Origin: Paracoccus sediminilitoris | GTDB taxonomy: Bacteria; Pseudomonadota; Alphaproteobacteria; Rhodobacterales; Rhodobacteraceae | Reading direction: 5' to 3' | Length of the DNA: 64,000 nt | Assembly (NCBI RefSeq): GCF_003259195.1 | Contig: NZ_QJPK01000015.1 | Coordinates: 25,554-89,553 of the forward strand | In this document: positions 39,675 to 49,511 of the stretch, piece by piece | How the letters are laid out: each line of letters begins with the position of its first letter | How positions within the stretch are numbered: the stretch's first letter is position 1 | Translations under genes and position numbers: made by a program | Notes under the pieces: model-generated | What the model was told of the DNA's origin: nothing | Seen by the model: only the letters and a program-made list of their open reading frames with translations | Databases searched by the model: none

Positions 39675-40283
39675 ATGAAGATCCTCTTTGCAGACGATCA
39701 TGACCTGATCCGCGAAACGCTGGTCATGTTCCTGACCACCCAAGGCCTGGGTCCCATTACCGAGGTCGGGGATGTGGACGCCGCAGAACAGGCCTTACGG
39801 GGCGATCCAACGGGCTTCGACTTGATCCTGCTGGATTACGACATGCCGGGCATGAACGGACTTGCAGGACTGGCACGGGTGCAGAGGCTGGTCGGACCAT
39901 GCCCGGTCGCCATCCTGTCGGGCACCGCCAGCAGCGCTATCGCGCGCAGCGCAATCGCAGCGGGGGCGCGTGGCTTTCTGCCCAAGACCATCGGTGCCAA
40001 GTCGATGGCCTCTGCGATTTCATTAATCGCCGCAGGAGAGGTCTTCGTCCCCTACGGCTTCCTTGACAAATCGGACGAACAGTCGGTCGGTGATCTGACG
40101 ACGCGCGAAACGCAGGTTCTCAGGGGGCTCAGCGAAGGACGCTCCAACAAGGATATCGCGCGCGATCTGGGTCTGCACGAAGTCACGATCAAGCTGCACG
40201 TCAAGACGCTGTGCCGCAAGCTGGATGCCAAGAACCGCACCCAGGCCGCTATGATCGCACGCGACCGACACCTGTTGGGCTGA
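39675..40283 (+). CDS. NarL/LuxR-type response regulator
   Basis: A 202-residue two-component regulator. Start ATG 39675 is 9 nt after AAAGG. The receiver domain has Asp7/Asp8, phospho-acceptor Asp54 (LLDYDMPGM), Ser82 and Lys104 (FLPKT). A LuxR-type HTH covers ~138-195 (TRETQVLRGLSEGRSNKDIA). No sensor kinase is adjacent. The gene stops 12 bp before the large membrane gene of the polysaccharide locus, so it is probably cotranscribed with it and may regulate it. Confidence 0.92.
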   Translation: MKILFADDHDLIRETLVMFLTTQGLGPITEVGDVDAAEQALRGDPTGFDLILLDYDMPGMNGLAGLARVQRLVGPCPVAILSGTASSAIARSAIAAGARGFLPKTIGAKSMASAISLIAAGEVFVPYGFLDKSDEQSVGDLTTRETQVLRGLSEGRSNKDIARDLGLHEVTIKLHVKTLCRKLDAKNRTQAAMIARDRHLLG

Positions 40284-40295
40284 TATCAAGGCCAC

Positions 40296-43200
40296 ATGAC
40301 CCTATCCATCGGCCAGCTCGCACCTTTGCCCCGATCCCGGCTGACGCTGTCCGATGACAGCATTGCGACGCGGCTGCTGATGATCGCGCTGGCGGGGGCG
40401 GTGTTGTTTCACGGCGGGCTTCTGCCATTTACCCATGCCAACACCTATGACGCCTTCATCCACATGTTCTTTGCCGACAGCTATCACCGCAGCTGGTTCG
40501 ACCTGTGGGAGCCGCGCTGGTACACGGGCTTTGCCACCACCTCCTATCCACCCGGCACGCATATGGCGATCGCCGCGCTGATGCAGGTGATGCCGCTGCG
40601 GGCCGCCTTCGTGGTGGTGATGCTGGCCGGAGTGCTGTTGCTGACGACGGGTGTCTTCCGCTTTGCCAAGCTGTGGGTGGGACCGGTCCCTGCGGGATAT
40701 GCGGCGATCCTGCTGGTCATCGCGTCTTCGATATCGGAAACGGTGCATCTCTTTGGACAGCTGCCGACGATATTTTCGCTGGGCGTCTTCCTGAACGGCC
40801 TGCCTTTTGCCTATCGCTGGATCCTGCAAGGGGGCACGACGCAACTGGCGGGGGCCGTGATCTTTGCATCGGCCACGACGGCCTGTCATCACGTCACGAC
40901 CATCTTCGGCGGCGCGCTTTTCGTGCTGCCGCTGGGGGTCCGGGCGCTGCTGGATGTCGGCGTGATGCACCCGGCGCGCCGGCCCATCCACCGCCTGACC
41001 CGCCTGATCAGACCCATCCTGCGCGGCCTTCTTCTGGCGGTGCTGATGCTGTCGGCCATCGCCATCACCGTCTGGCCTTATTGGAGCTGGTCGTTCAGCG
41101 ACCCCATCACCCAGGTGCCCATCCCCCATGGCAGCCGCGAGAACTTCCTGGCGCGGCCGAACCTGGGCTTCATCTTCTTCGTGCTTCCCTGGGGTCTGTC
41201 GATCCTGTTCCTGCCCTATGTCATCCTGCGCCTGTGGGGGCGACGGATGTGGCCGTTGGGGTTTTCGATCCTGCTTTGTGCCCTGCTGGGCACCGGCGGC
41301 ACGACCGAGCTGCCGCGCAAGCTGCTGGGCGGGGCCTTCGATATCCTGACTCTGGACCGCTTCACCTTCTGGGCCAGCATCCTGATCCTGCCCTTCGGCG
41401 GGCGATTGGTGGCCAGCCTGATGCATGGTCGCGGAGCCGACGCCCTGCGCGACGCCTTCGGGCGGGGAATGCACCGCGTCATCATCGGCGGAGGCTTTGC
41501 GGCCATGGTCTCGATCGCGGTCGGGGCCGCCATTCTGCCCGTGTTTCAGCCGACCCAGCCCCGTTTCATCGAACCGGACCCCATCGCGAACTTCATGTCC
41601 AGCGACGAACATGATCGCTGGCGATACCTGACCTTGGGGTTTGGCGACCAGTTCGCCTATGTTTCCGCCATGACGACGGCGCAATCGGTGGATGGCAATT
41701 ACCACTCGGCCCGCCGCCTGCCCGACATGACCCGGTTTTCCGTCGAACGGCTTGAGAATGCCAAATATCTTGGCGTCCCCGGCCTGGGGTCCCTGCAACA
41801 GTTCCTGGTCAATGCGGACGGCTATCGGCTGAAATACGTTTTCTCGAACGACGAATTCTATGACCCGCTGCTGTTCTTTACAGGGTGGACACGGCTGAAC
41901 CGGCTGCAGAACGGTGTCACGGTCTGGGAACGGGCCGATGTCACCGCCCTTGAACCCGTCCAGCCGCGCCGAGAGATGAGCCCCACCGACACGATCCTCT
42001 GGGGGGTACTGCCGCCGGGCGCCCTGATGCTGGCGGCGGCGATCTTTCTGGGCCAAGCGCTGCGGGGCGGGTTCGGATCCGCGGGGACGCTGCCCGTGGC
42101 CCCACCGCCGGACCCGGCCGAATTTCGCCATCCCCGGCTGGTGCGCTGGTCGTTGCGCATGGGGGCGGTGCTGGCGGTGGCCTTGATCATCACCGGGGGC
42201 ATGGCACTTCAGCGCCACCTGCGACCACCGGACGGACCGGAATACGTGATCACCCGCTATTTCCAGGATCTGGATTTCAGGCGGTTCGAAGAGGCTTGGG
42301 GGCGTCTTGACCCAGAAACCCGCCCCAGCTTTCAGGCGGCGCTTTTTGGCTGGCGTTGGAAGGGGGGGCTGGTCGCCTCCTATGCCAAGCTGACCTACAT
42401 CCGGCTGATCCCCGGCCCGCGCAGCGAGGACATCGCCGATTTCGAGGTCAAACTGAATTGGCTCAGCGCGCTCGACACCCACGAACAGAAGATCGCCATG
42501 CGCGCGGTGCGGCGGGATGACGGGTGGTACCTGCTGCCGCGCGGATTGCGCCCCCAGCAAAGCCCCGAACGCCTGACCCGCCTGGCCGAGGTGGCCTGGA
42601 ACCTGACCGGCCGGCGCCAGCCGCGGATCGAGACGGACCTGCATCGCGACCGCCTGGACCGGCCTCGCATCGTCGTGCCATCGGCCGTGCTGGTCCAGCA
42701 CAAAGGGCGCTTCCACCTGCTGGGCCGCATCTGGAATGCCGACAGCGAACCCGCGCTGACCAGCCTGTTCGGCGACATGCTGGCCGGCAAACGCATCCTG
42801 TCGCATCAGGCGGCGGGGCTGGCGGGTGGCCAGCGATTGATGCCCGGCCAAAGCGCGGGCTTCCGCATCGATTTCGAAGGCGTGCCGCCGCTGGATCATG
42901 CGGGGCGAGATTACGACCCGGCCATCTATCTTCCCCCGGTGCTTGATCAGGCGCCGGAACGCGCGGCGCTGCAGGCGCGGGCGCTGGCGACTGGCCAGGA
43001 CCTCTATCCCGGCATCATGCTGTCTGGGCTGCGCGTCGCGCGCGGCGCGGATGGTCATGTCCTGACGGGGCTTGCGACCAACACGGGCACGCAATCCGCC
43101 GCACTGATCCGCATCACGGCAGAGCTTTCGGGCGCCGACGGCCAGCCCATCTGGGTCGAACCCGGCTTTCTGGAGGAAAACATCCATCCCGGCCAAAGCG

Positions 43201-43400
43201 CCCCTTTCCGCGTGGTGCTGCCTCTGCGATCTTCGATCAGGGTGATCGACCGCCTGACCGCGCCCCAGATCGTGGTGAACGGCAGCAACCAGCAGGCCGA
43301 CCTGACCCTCGCCCCGCCCCCCGACCTGCCGGTCACGGTGCCGGGATATGGAGGGCTGCGGCTGCATGTCTCGACGATGACCCATGATCCGGTGTTCTAA
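40296..43400 (+). CDS. Very large polytopic membrane protein (PTPS-related/GT-C-like)
   Basis: A 1034-residue protein. The first ~420 residues hold about ten membrane helices and an early periplasmic loop with DAFIHMFFADSYHRSWFDLW and YPPGTHMAI, a layout like PTPS-related and GT-C glycosyltransferase-like proteins. Two more helices lie at ~565-590 and ~620-640. The region ~650-760 looks NTF2-like (YVITRYFQDLDFRRFEEAW ... DDGWYLLP) and ~900-1000 looks like an FxLYD beta domain. Likely a polysaccharide polymerase or lipid-linked glycosyltransferase with periplasmic adaptor domains; this is inference. Confidence 0.7.
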   Translation: MTLSIGQLAPLPRSRLTLSDDSIATRLLMIALAGAVLFHGGLLPFTHANTYDAFIHMFFADSYHRSWFDLWEPRWYTGFATTSYPPGTHMAIAALMQVMPLRAAFVVVMLAGVLLLTTGVFRFAKLWVGPVPAGYAAILLVIASSISETVHLFGQLPTIFSLGVFLNGLPFAYRWILQGGTTQLAGAVIFASATTACHHVTTIFGGALFVLPLGVRALLDVGVMHPARRPIHRLTRLIRPILRGLLLAVLMLSAIAITVWPYWSWSFSDPITQVPIPHGSRENFLARPNLGFIFFVLPWGLSILFLPYVILRLWGRRMWPLGFSILLCALLGTGGTTELPRKLLGGAFDILTLDRFTFWASILILPFGGRLVASLMHGRGADALRDAFGRGMHRVIIGGGFAAMVSIAVGAAILPVFQPTQPRFIEPDPIANFMSSDEHDRWRYLTLGFGDQFAYVSAMTTAQSVDGNYHSARRLPDMTRFSVERLENAKYLGVPGLGSLQQFLVNADGYRLKYVFSNDEFYDPLLFFTGWTRLNRLQNGVTVWERADVTALEPVQPRREMSPTDTILWGVLPPGALMLAAAIFLGQALRGGFGSAGTLPVAPPPDPAEFRHPRLVRWSLRMGAVLAVALIITGGMALQRHLRPPDGPEYVITRYFQDLDFRRFEEAWGRLDPETRPSFQAALFGWRWKGGLVASYAKLTYIRLIPGPRSEDIADFEVKLNWLSALDTHEQKIAMRAVRRDDGWYLLPRGLRPQQSPERLTRLAEVAWNLTGRRQPRIETDLHRDRLDRPRIVVPSAVLVQHKGRFHLLGRIWNADSEPALTSLFGDMLAGKRILSHQAAGLAGGQRLMPGQSAGFRIDFEGVPPLDHAGRDYDPAIYLPPVLDQAPERAALQARALATGQDLYPGIMLSGLRVARGADGHVLTGLATNTGTQSAALIRITAELSGADGQPIWVEPGFLEENIHPGQSAPFRVVLPLRSSIRVIDRLTAPQIVVNGSNQQADLTLAPPPDLPVTVPGYGGLRLHVSTMTHDPVF

Positions 43401-43401
43401 G

Positions 43402-44439
43402 ATGATGCGATCCCTATGCATGATGATCCTGCTGGCCGTTCCCGCCGCGGCCGAACCGGTCATCACCGACGGCTTCGGCATATTGCCAACGCGGCTTCTG
43501 GGCACCGATCGCGCGGCATGGACGGATGCCCCCACGGGCGGCGCACCGGCAGAGCCCGGCGATCCGGCCACCGTCCTGCTGTTCGCGGGGCCGAAGCTGC
43601 TGGTGGCCGGGCGTGACAGGGCGCATCTGGTCGCCTTGGGTCTGGACCAGCACGGCAACCTTGTCCGCGATGGGCTGATCGCGACCTTCAGCATGCCGGA
43701 CAGCACGTTGCCCGACCAACGGACACGGAACGGCATCGCCGATATCCTGCACCTGCCGCCTCCCAAGGCGCGCCGCATGACCGTGGGTGCCCAAATCGGC
43801 AATCGCCAAAGCCCGCCCGCCGATCTGGCGGTGACGGCGGATCTGTCCGCGCTGATCCCCCAGATCCGGCCCCCCGAACAGCCTTTGGCCCGGCTGGACC
43901 TGCTGCAGCTGGAAAGCCTGCCCCTGACAGACCCTCATGGGAACGTCGTCCCCGACGGGATCGCGCTGGACCTGACGATGCTGGGCGCAAATGGGGCAGC
44001 GCTTGCAACGCCCATGACCCTGGCCGGTCGCGCGCAGACCGTCTTGGTGCCCCGCGACATGCAGGGAACACAGGATGCGCGGCTGGCGCTTGGGGCGCAG
44101 CAGGGGCCTGTCGCGCCGATCGATTTCGGGCGGGTGGTTCCCCTGCCCGCCCCGCCCATTGCGGCCTGGTCCCTTGGGGACCTGGATCTGACGGTCCTGC
44201 GCGTAGGCCCCGTCGGCACCCAGGACGGACACCTGATGCCCGATGGCACCCCAGTCCGTGTGACGACCGTTGACGGCGCCGCGACTGGCTGGCTGCGGGA
44301 TGGCCAGGTCGAACTGCAGCTGCCAAGGCCAGCGGGCCTGGGTCCGATGACCCTGCAGCTGGATCTGCCGGGGCTGTCTGAACGCCGTCGGGTCGCCCCC
44401 GGCCTGCCCCCGCCCGTCCCGATCGAGGCCAGCGAATGA
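43402..44439 (+). CDS. Periplasmic protein with Big-1/invasin-like Ig repeats
   Basis: A 345-residue exported protein with a signal peptide (MMRSLCMMILLAVPAAAEPV). Three repeats of the bacterial Ig-like type are seen from the motif GN-V-DG: HGNLVRDGLIATFSM, HGNVVPDGIALDL and DGHLMPDGTPVRV. Such domains often bind partners or carbohydrate at the envelope. An earlier in-frame ATG exists at 43384. Gene order places it within the polysaccharide operon, overlapping the GH5-like gene by 4 bp. Confidence 0.65.
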   Translation: MMRSLCMMILLAVPAAAEPVITDGFGILPTRLLGTDRAAWTDAPTGGAPAEPGDPATVLLFAGPKLLVAGRDRAHLVALGLDQHGNLVRDGLIATFSMPDSTLPDQRTRNGIADILHLPPPKARRMTVGAQIGNRQSPPADLAVTADLSALIPQIRPPEQPLARLDLLQLESLPLTDPHGNVVPDGIALDLTMLGANGAALATPMTLAGRAQTVLVPRDMQGTQDARLALGAQQGPVAPIDFGRVVPLPAPPIAAWSLGDLDLTVLRVGPVGTQDGHLMPDGTPVRVTTVDGAATGWLRDGQVELQLPRPAGLGPMTLQLDLPGLSERRRVAPGLPPPVPIEASE

Positions 44440-45980
44440 CCCGGCGCGTCAGGATCGCCGCGCAGGTCGCGGCCGCGCTGGTCTTCGTGGCCGGTCTGTG
44501 GGCCGCGCTTGGCGCGACCGCCGAGGTCTATCGCCAGCTGGAGGAGCGCGAGGTGACCCATCGCTATCTGGCCGAGGCCGTGACGCCCGTGCCGGAGGCG
44601 CGCGACATGGTCGACTGGCAGGCCCCCCGCGCAGGCCTGGCGCGTCCCCTGACCGAAGGCGATGCGGTCCAGATCGGCCGCGCGATCACCGCCGCGTGGC
44701 AGCTGCTGACGGTGGCGCAGGACGCGGGCGATCCCGACCTGCTGGCCGATGCCTTCAGCGGCGTGGCACTTGGGCGGGCGCGGCTTTCGGTGGCGGATGC
44801 CCAGGCCGGGGGCGGACGCATGGCGGTCCTCTCGATCACCGCCGAGCCGACCTTCTTCCACCGCGACGGATCGGTCTTCCAGGCAAGGCTGAGGATGCGG
44901 GTGTCGCGCCATATCGCCTCGGACAGCACCCTGCTGCACCATGAGGTCACATGGGACGAAGGCGTGGTCACCCTGATGAACGAAAGCAACGGCTGGCGCG
45001 TCTATCAGTATCGCCGCGATGCGGGCCAGCCGGCGTCGCTGCCCGCCCTGCGACCGGGCCATCCGGCGCTTGGCAACGGGTTGAACTATTTCCCCGCCGA
45101 CCGGCCTTGGCGGAAATTCTGGCCGAATTTCGACATCGCGCAGGTGCGGACCGATTTCGCCCGCATCCGCGCCTTGGGCGGCAGATCGGTGCGGGTCTTC
45201 CTGACCTATGACGATTTCACCGCGCCCGATCCCTCGGACGCGCTGCGTGATCTGGCCCGCCTGCTGGACCTGGCCCGGCTGGAGGGGTTGCAGGTCGTGC
45301 CCACGCTGTTCGACCAGCGCCCCGGCTATCGCAGCGGGTTGTGGGGGCGCGATGCCGTGATGCTGGCCAATGTCCTGCCGATCCTTGCCGCCAAGGGCAA
45401 TGTCGCCATGATCGACCTGAAGAACGAACCCGACCTGGACTTCGAGACCCACGGCCAGGGCCAGGTCGAGGGCTGGCTGCTGACCATGCTGTTCCAGGTC
45501 CGGCTGCTGGCGCCCGATCTGCCGGTGACCGTCGGCTGGTCCTCGGCGCGCTATGTGGGGGTGCTGGCGCCGCTGCTGGATGCGATCAGCTATCACGATT
45601 ACACCCAACCGGGCGAAAGCCTGTCGGGCCTGCAGGCGGCGCGGCAGGCGGCGGGCGACAAGCCGGTCCTGGTGACCGAGATCGGCTATACCTCCTATGA
45701 CGCGATCCTAGGGTGGCCCGCATCCGAGACGGCCCAGGCCGAGGCGCTGGAGGCGCGGCTGGACGCCCTGCTGAACGCGCCCCGGCCCGCCGATGCCGTG
45801 ATGGTCTGGACGCTGACAGATTTCGTCCAGGTCGATCCCGGTGCGGTCGGCGCCAATCCCCTGATCCGCAAAAGGCAGGCCGCTTACGGGATGGTGGACA
45901 TCCACGGTCGCGACAAGCCGGCGGCCGACGTCCTGCGCCGCCATTTCAGCGCGACCCAATCCGAAAGCATAGCCGAATGA
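44436..45980 (+). CDS. Membrane-anchored GH5-like glycoside hydrolase
   Basis: A 514-residue protein. One N-terminal helix (~8-28) anchors it, then an NTF2/IMS-like region (~70-195) and a TIM barrel (~215-480) follow. The barrel shows the clan GH-A pair: acid/base Glu331 in IDLKNEPDLDF and nucleophile Glu415 in LVTEIGYTSYD, with His387 in ISYHDYT. Expected to cut or trim the polysaccharide made by the neighbouring genes, as hydrolases in Pel, alginate or cellulose systems do. Family number is by motif only. Confidence 0.75.
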   Translation: MTRRVRIAAQVAAALVFVAGLWAALGATAEVYRQLEEREVTHRYLAEAVTPVPEARDMVDWQAPRAGLARPLTEGDAVQIGRAITAAWQLLTVAQDAGDPDLLADAFSGVALGRARLSVADAQAGGGRMAVLSITAEPTFFHRDGSVFQARLRMRVSRHIASDSTLLHHEVTWDEGVVTLMNESNGWRVYQYRRDAGQPASLPALRPGHPALGNGLNYFPADRPWRKFWPNFDIAQVRTDFARIRALGGRSVRVFLTYDDFTAPDPSDALRDLARLLDLARLEGLQVVPTLFDQRPGYRSGLWGRDAVMLANVLPILAAKGNVAMIDLKNEPDLDFETHGQGQVEGWLLTMLFQVRLLAPDLPVTVGWSSARYVGVLAPLLDAISYHDYTQPGESLSGLQAARQAAGDKPVLVTEIGYTSYDAILGWPASETAQAEALEARLDALLNAPRPADAVMVWTLTDFVQVDPGAVGANPLIRKRQAAYGMVDIHGRDKPAADVLRRHFSATQSESIAE

Positions 45981-46077
45981 CCCGATGCACCGCCTGCCGA
46001 TGCACAGGAGACCGAGCGTGATACAACGCAGGGGCGTATGAACAGGCGTATTTGCTGACAGCAGAAAGGCCGATGTC

Positions 46078-47313
46078 ATGCCCCGCATCCGACTTGCCCT
46101 GGTGACTGCCTTCCCACCGGGACGGCAGAGCCTGAACGAATATGGCTGGCACCTTGCGCTGGCGCTGGCCAAACACCCCGATGTCGCGGAACTGGTCGTG
46201 CTGGCCGACCAGCTGGAGGACGGAACGCCAGATCTGGACCCCACCGATCTGCCGGCGAACCTGACCCTGAAGCGGGTCTGGCGGTTCAACAGCGTAGGTG
46301 CCGCGCCATGCCTGTTGCGAAGCCTGTCGCAACAGGCGCCCGACGGTGTCATCTGGAACCTGCAGATGGGCAGCTTCGGCGACCGCGAAATTCCGGCGGC
46401 CTTAGGCCTGCTGGCCCCGGCCCTTGCGCGCATCGGACGGCCCAGTGGGGTCATCGCGCACAACATCCTGGCGGGAATGGACCTGGACAAGACCCAGCTG
46501 CAGGGCCAGCGCCTGCGCCAGGCCGTCGTCCGGGCTGGAGCGGCGGTCGTGACCCGCGCCATGCTGGCCGCCAGCTATACCACCGTCACGCTGCGCAGCT
46601 ATCGCGACCTGCTGGGGGCGCGGTATCCGCAGGCGCGCGTCGATCTGGTGCCGCATGGCACCTTCGCGCAGGCGCCCCGCCGCCCCGCGCCCCTTTCCTC
46701 ACGCCCGCCGCGCATCGTCACCATGGGCAAGTTCGGAACCTACAAGCGGCTTGAGACCCTGCTGGAGGCGTTCGACATCCTGCGGCAACGCGCTGGCTTT
46801 GCCGATGTCGAACTGCATATCGGCGGCGGCGATCATCCCGCGACGCCGGGATATGTCGCGGGCATTGCGGCATCGCGCCGGGATGATCCGCGTGTGCGGT
46901 TCCACGGCTATCTTCCCGAAGACCAGATCGAAAATTTCTTCGGTCAGGCCCGGCTGGCGGTCTTTGACTATTCCGCCACGACGGGCAGTTCGGGCGTGCT
47001 GCACCAAGCCGCCAGCCTGGGGGCCGTGCCCGTCTTTCCCCATATCGGCGATTTCGTCGATGTCTGCCGCGACGAAGGCCTGGACGGGGCGCATTTCACG
47101 CCCGGCGATGCGGCCGACATGGCGCGCGCGATCGCCCGCATGCTGACCGATGCCGATTCGGCACAGGCCTTGGCCGACAGCAACCTGGCCGCATCCGCCC
47201 AGATGCCCATCGCCGATGTCGCCGCCTATCACGTCCGACGCATGATCGCGTTGCAACCCAACGGATCGGCCGCCTGTCTGAGCGAACAGCAGGGCAGCTG
47301 TCCGAAAGGTTAA
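46078..47313 (+). CDS. Glycosyltransferase family 4-like
   Basis: A 411-residue GT-B enzyme. The N-terminal domain begins LALVTAFPPGRQSLNEYGWH, the C-terminal nucleotide-sugar domain includes RIVTMGKFGTYKRLETLLEA and ends its active-site region with DYSATTGSSGVLHQAASLG in the place of the usual EX7E motif. No membrane segment. Probably adds a sugar to a lipid-linked precursor or acts on UDP-sugar for the polymer of this locus. Confidence 0.85.
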   Translation: MPRIRLALVTAFPPGRQSLNEYGWHLALALAKHPDVAELVVLADQLEDGTPDLDPTDLPANLTLKRVWRFNSVGAAPCLLRSLSQQAPDGVIWNLQMGSFGDREIPAALGLLAPALARIGRPSGVIAHNILAGMDLDKTQLQGQRLRQAVVRAGAAVVTRAMLAASYTTVTLRSYRDLLGARYPQARVDLVPHGTFAQAPRRPAPLSSRPPRIVTMGKFGTYKRLETLLEAFDILRQRAGFADVELHIGGGDHPATPGYVAGIAASRRDDPRVRFHGYLPEDQIENFFGQARLAVFDYSATTGSSGVLHQAASLGAVPVFPHIGDFVDVCRDEGLDGAHFTPGDAADMARAIARMLTDADSAQALADSNLAASAQMPIADVAAYHVRRMIALQPNGSAACLSEQQGSCPKG

Positions 47314-47434
47314 TTTCCCCGATGCGGACGGGCAGGACCTCTGCGGATGCCCGTCCGACCTTACCTGACGCGACCAAGAGCGATGACCCGAAATCGGCGA
47401 CAAGGATGAAAGCCACCCGCCAAGGAAAGTCGCC

Positions 47435-48253
47435 ATGCAGATGCTTCCGATCATTACCCCGTCGCGCGCCGTCCAGCCTGCCGTGATCCTATCGCTGGAC
47501 ATCGTCATCCCCTGCTTCAACGAAGAACGCCGTCTGGACATCGATGCCCTGCTGGGCGCCCTGGATGCCACGCCGGGGCTGCGCCTGACCTGCGTCGATG
47601 ACGGCAGCAGCGACGCCACGCTGTCGGTGTTGCAGCGCCTTGCCGCCGCCGCGCCCGGGCGGGTTCGCGTTCTGCCCCTGTCCCGCAACCAAGGCAAGGC
47701 CGAGGCCGTCCGCCAAGGCCTTCTGCAAGCCTGCACCGGGCCGGATGCCGCCCATCTGGTGGGATACTGGGACGCGGACCTTTCGACGCCCTTGGACGCG
47801 ATCGAGGACTTTCGCCGGGTCATGATCCGCCTGCCCGAAGTGCAGATGGTCTTTGGGTCGCGCCGGGCGCTGCTGGGCCACCGCATCCAGCGCAGCGCGA
47901 TGCGGCGGATCATTTCACGCATCTGCGCGACGCTGGCGGGCGCGGCCATCGGCCTGTCTGTAGGCGACAGCCAGTGCGGCGCCAAGCTGATGCGCAATTC
48001 GGACGATCTGCGCGCGGCCCTTGCCCGCCCCTTCGACAGCGGCTGGCTGTTTGACGTCGAGCTGTTCGCCCGGCTGTCAAACCGTTGGGCCACCCCGCGC
48101 GAGGCCTTTTTCGAACTGCCCCTGACCCAATGGCACGAGGTTGCCGGTTCCAAGGTCACCAGCCGCGCCGTTCTGTCCAGCGGCTTGCTGATGCTGCGGC
48201 TGATCGGGCGCAACCGCCTGGCGCCGTCGCGGCCCCAAGGCAGGGCGGCCTGA
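47435..48253 (+). CDS. Glycosyltransferase family 2, dolichyl-phosphate glucosyltransferase-like
   Basis: A 272-residue GT-A enzyme. Motifs: IVIPCFNEERRLD at the start, CVDDGSSDATLSVL for nucleotide binding and YWDADLSTP for the DxD metal site. The text FGSRRALLGHRIQRS and DSQCGAKLM matches the polyprenyl/dolichyl-phosphate beta-glucosyltransferase subgroup. No C-terminal membrane helices. A polyprenyl-phosphate-linked sugar product would fit a GT-C-type partner such as the 1034-residue protein. Confidence 0.87.
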   Translation: MQMLPIITPSRAVQPAVILSLDIVIPCFNEERRLDIDALLGALDATPGLRLTCVDDGSSDATLSVLQRLAAAAPGRVRVLPLSRNQGKAEAVRQGLLQACTGPDAAHLVGYWDADLSTPLDAIEDFRRVMIRLPEVQMVFGSRRALLGHRIQRSAMRRIISRICATLAGAAIGLSVGDSQCGAKLMRNSDDLRAALARPFDSGWLFDVELFARLSNRWATPREAFFELPLTQWHEVAGSKVTSRAVLSSGLLMLRLIGRNRLAPSRPQGRAA

Positions 48254-48257
48254 CGCC

Positions 48258-49511
48258 ATGCGCATCCCCGCCGCATCGACCGCCCTTTTGATCTTCCTGT
48301 CCTCGAACCTGGCGAACCTGGGCAACCTGGTCTTCAACATGCTGTTCGGGCGCTGGATGAACCCGACCGACTTCGCCCTTCTGGCCGCCTGCCTGACGGT
48401 CCTTTTGGGCGGGATGGGCCTTCTGGAGGCCCTGCGCATGGCCGCCAGCCACCAGATGGCCGACGCCGCCCCCGACCGCCGCGCCGCGCAAGAGGCAGCC
48501 TTGGCGCGTCTGTCCCGCCGCGCCCTGCTGCCCGGCCTGATCCTGTCGATCCTGGGGGCGGCCGCCTGGCTGGCGCTTCAGGGGCGCGATGCTGCGCCTT
48601 GGGTCCTGCTGTTCATGGCGCTGCCCGTGGCCATGCCGCTGTCGATCCTGCGCGGACTGGCCTTGGGTCGGATGCAGGCGGTCCCTATCGTCGTGTCGGG
48701 CCAGGCCGAGATGCTGTTCCGGCTGCTGGGCGCGGTGCTGGCGTGGCAGGCCGGCTTGGGCATGGGGGGCGTCGTTCTGGCATTGGCGCTGTCGATCGGG
48801 GCCGCGTGGCTGGTTCTGGACCGCACCGTGGTCATGCCCGCGATGCGCCGCCACGCACCGGCCAATCTGTCGATTGGCCGGTTGGTGGTCGCATCGCTTC
48901 CCTTTGTGGCCCTGCAGGCGGCCCAGCTGGGCGCGCTGGACGCGGATGTCTTGCTGGCCTGGCTGGTTCTTCCGGCGGATCAGACGGGACTGGTCGCCGC
49001 GCTGTGCCTGTTCCAGCGGGTGCAATTCTATGCCTGTTTCGGTCTCGCCTCGGTGCTGCTGCCAGCCGTTGCGCTGGCGCGGGCCCAAGGTGCCGCACTG
49101 GGTCCGGCAATCCAACCCATCATCCTGCTTTCCGGGGCCGTAGCGGCAACCTGCCTTCTGGCCGCGACCGTCTTTCCGACATGGGTGCTGAACGCCCTGG
49201 TCGGACCGCAATATGCGGCGGCGGCGACCGGCCTTGGCATGGCCTCGGCGGCGGCGGCGCTGTTCACCTTCGGCTACATGGCCGCAACGCTGATGTTGGC
49301 GCAGGGTGACTGGCGCGGCCTGGCCGTTCTGACGGCGGGAGCCGCGTGCCAGGGGCTGGCCATAATCGCCTTGCCCCATGCCACGTTGGAAGGGTTCCTG
49401 ATCACCAAGCTGGTCGCCCAAGGCGTCACAGCACTGGGCTTGGTCGTGATGCTGCTGTTGCCCGGACGATCACAGCACCCACAACCCACAGCAACGGGGA
49501 TTCAACCATGA
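48258..49511 (+). CDS. Wzx-like polysaccharide flippase
   Basis: A 417-residue membrane protein with about twelve helices, MOP/PST superfamily by overall layout. The N-terminus has SSNLANLGNLVFNMLFGRWM, resembling lipopolysaccharide-flippase-like proteins with an early long helix pair. It would move lipid-linked repeat units or couple to the glycosyltransferase. Starts 4 bp after the GT2 gene; its stop overlaps the next ATG. Confidence 0.82.
   Translation: MRIPAASTALLIFLSSNLANLGNLVFNMLFGRWMNPTDFALLAACLTVLLGGMGLLEALRMAASHQMADAAPDRRAAQEAALARLSRRALLPGLILSILGAAAWLALQGRDAAPWVLLFMALPVAMPLSILRGLALGRMQAVPIVVSGQAEMLFRLLGAVLAWQAGLGMGGVVLALALSIGAAWLVLDRTVVMPAMRRHAPANLSIGRLVVASLPFVALQAAQLGALDADVLLAWLVLPADQTGLVAALCLFQRVQFYACFGLASVLLPAVALARAQGAALGPAIQPIILLSGAVAATCLLAATVFPTWVLNALVGPQYAAAATGLGMASAAAALFTFGYMAATLMLAQGDWRGLAVLTAGAACQGLAIIALPHATLEGFLITKLVAQGVTALGLVVMLLLPGRSQHPQPTATGIQP

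Noticed and set aside
40302..43802. An 1166-codon open frame antisense to the large membrane gene
   Set aside because: Composition is Arg/Gln/Asp/His-rich as expected for the complement of a hydrophobic GC-rich gene. The sense strand has signal, helices and operon context.
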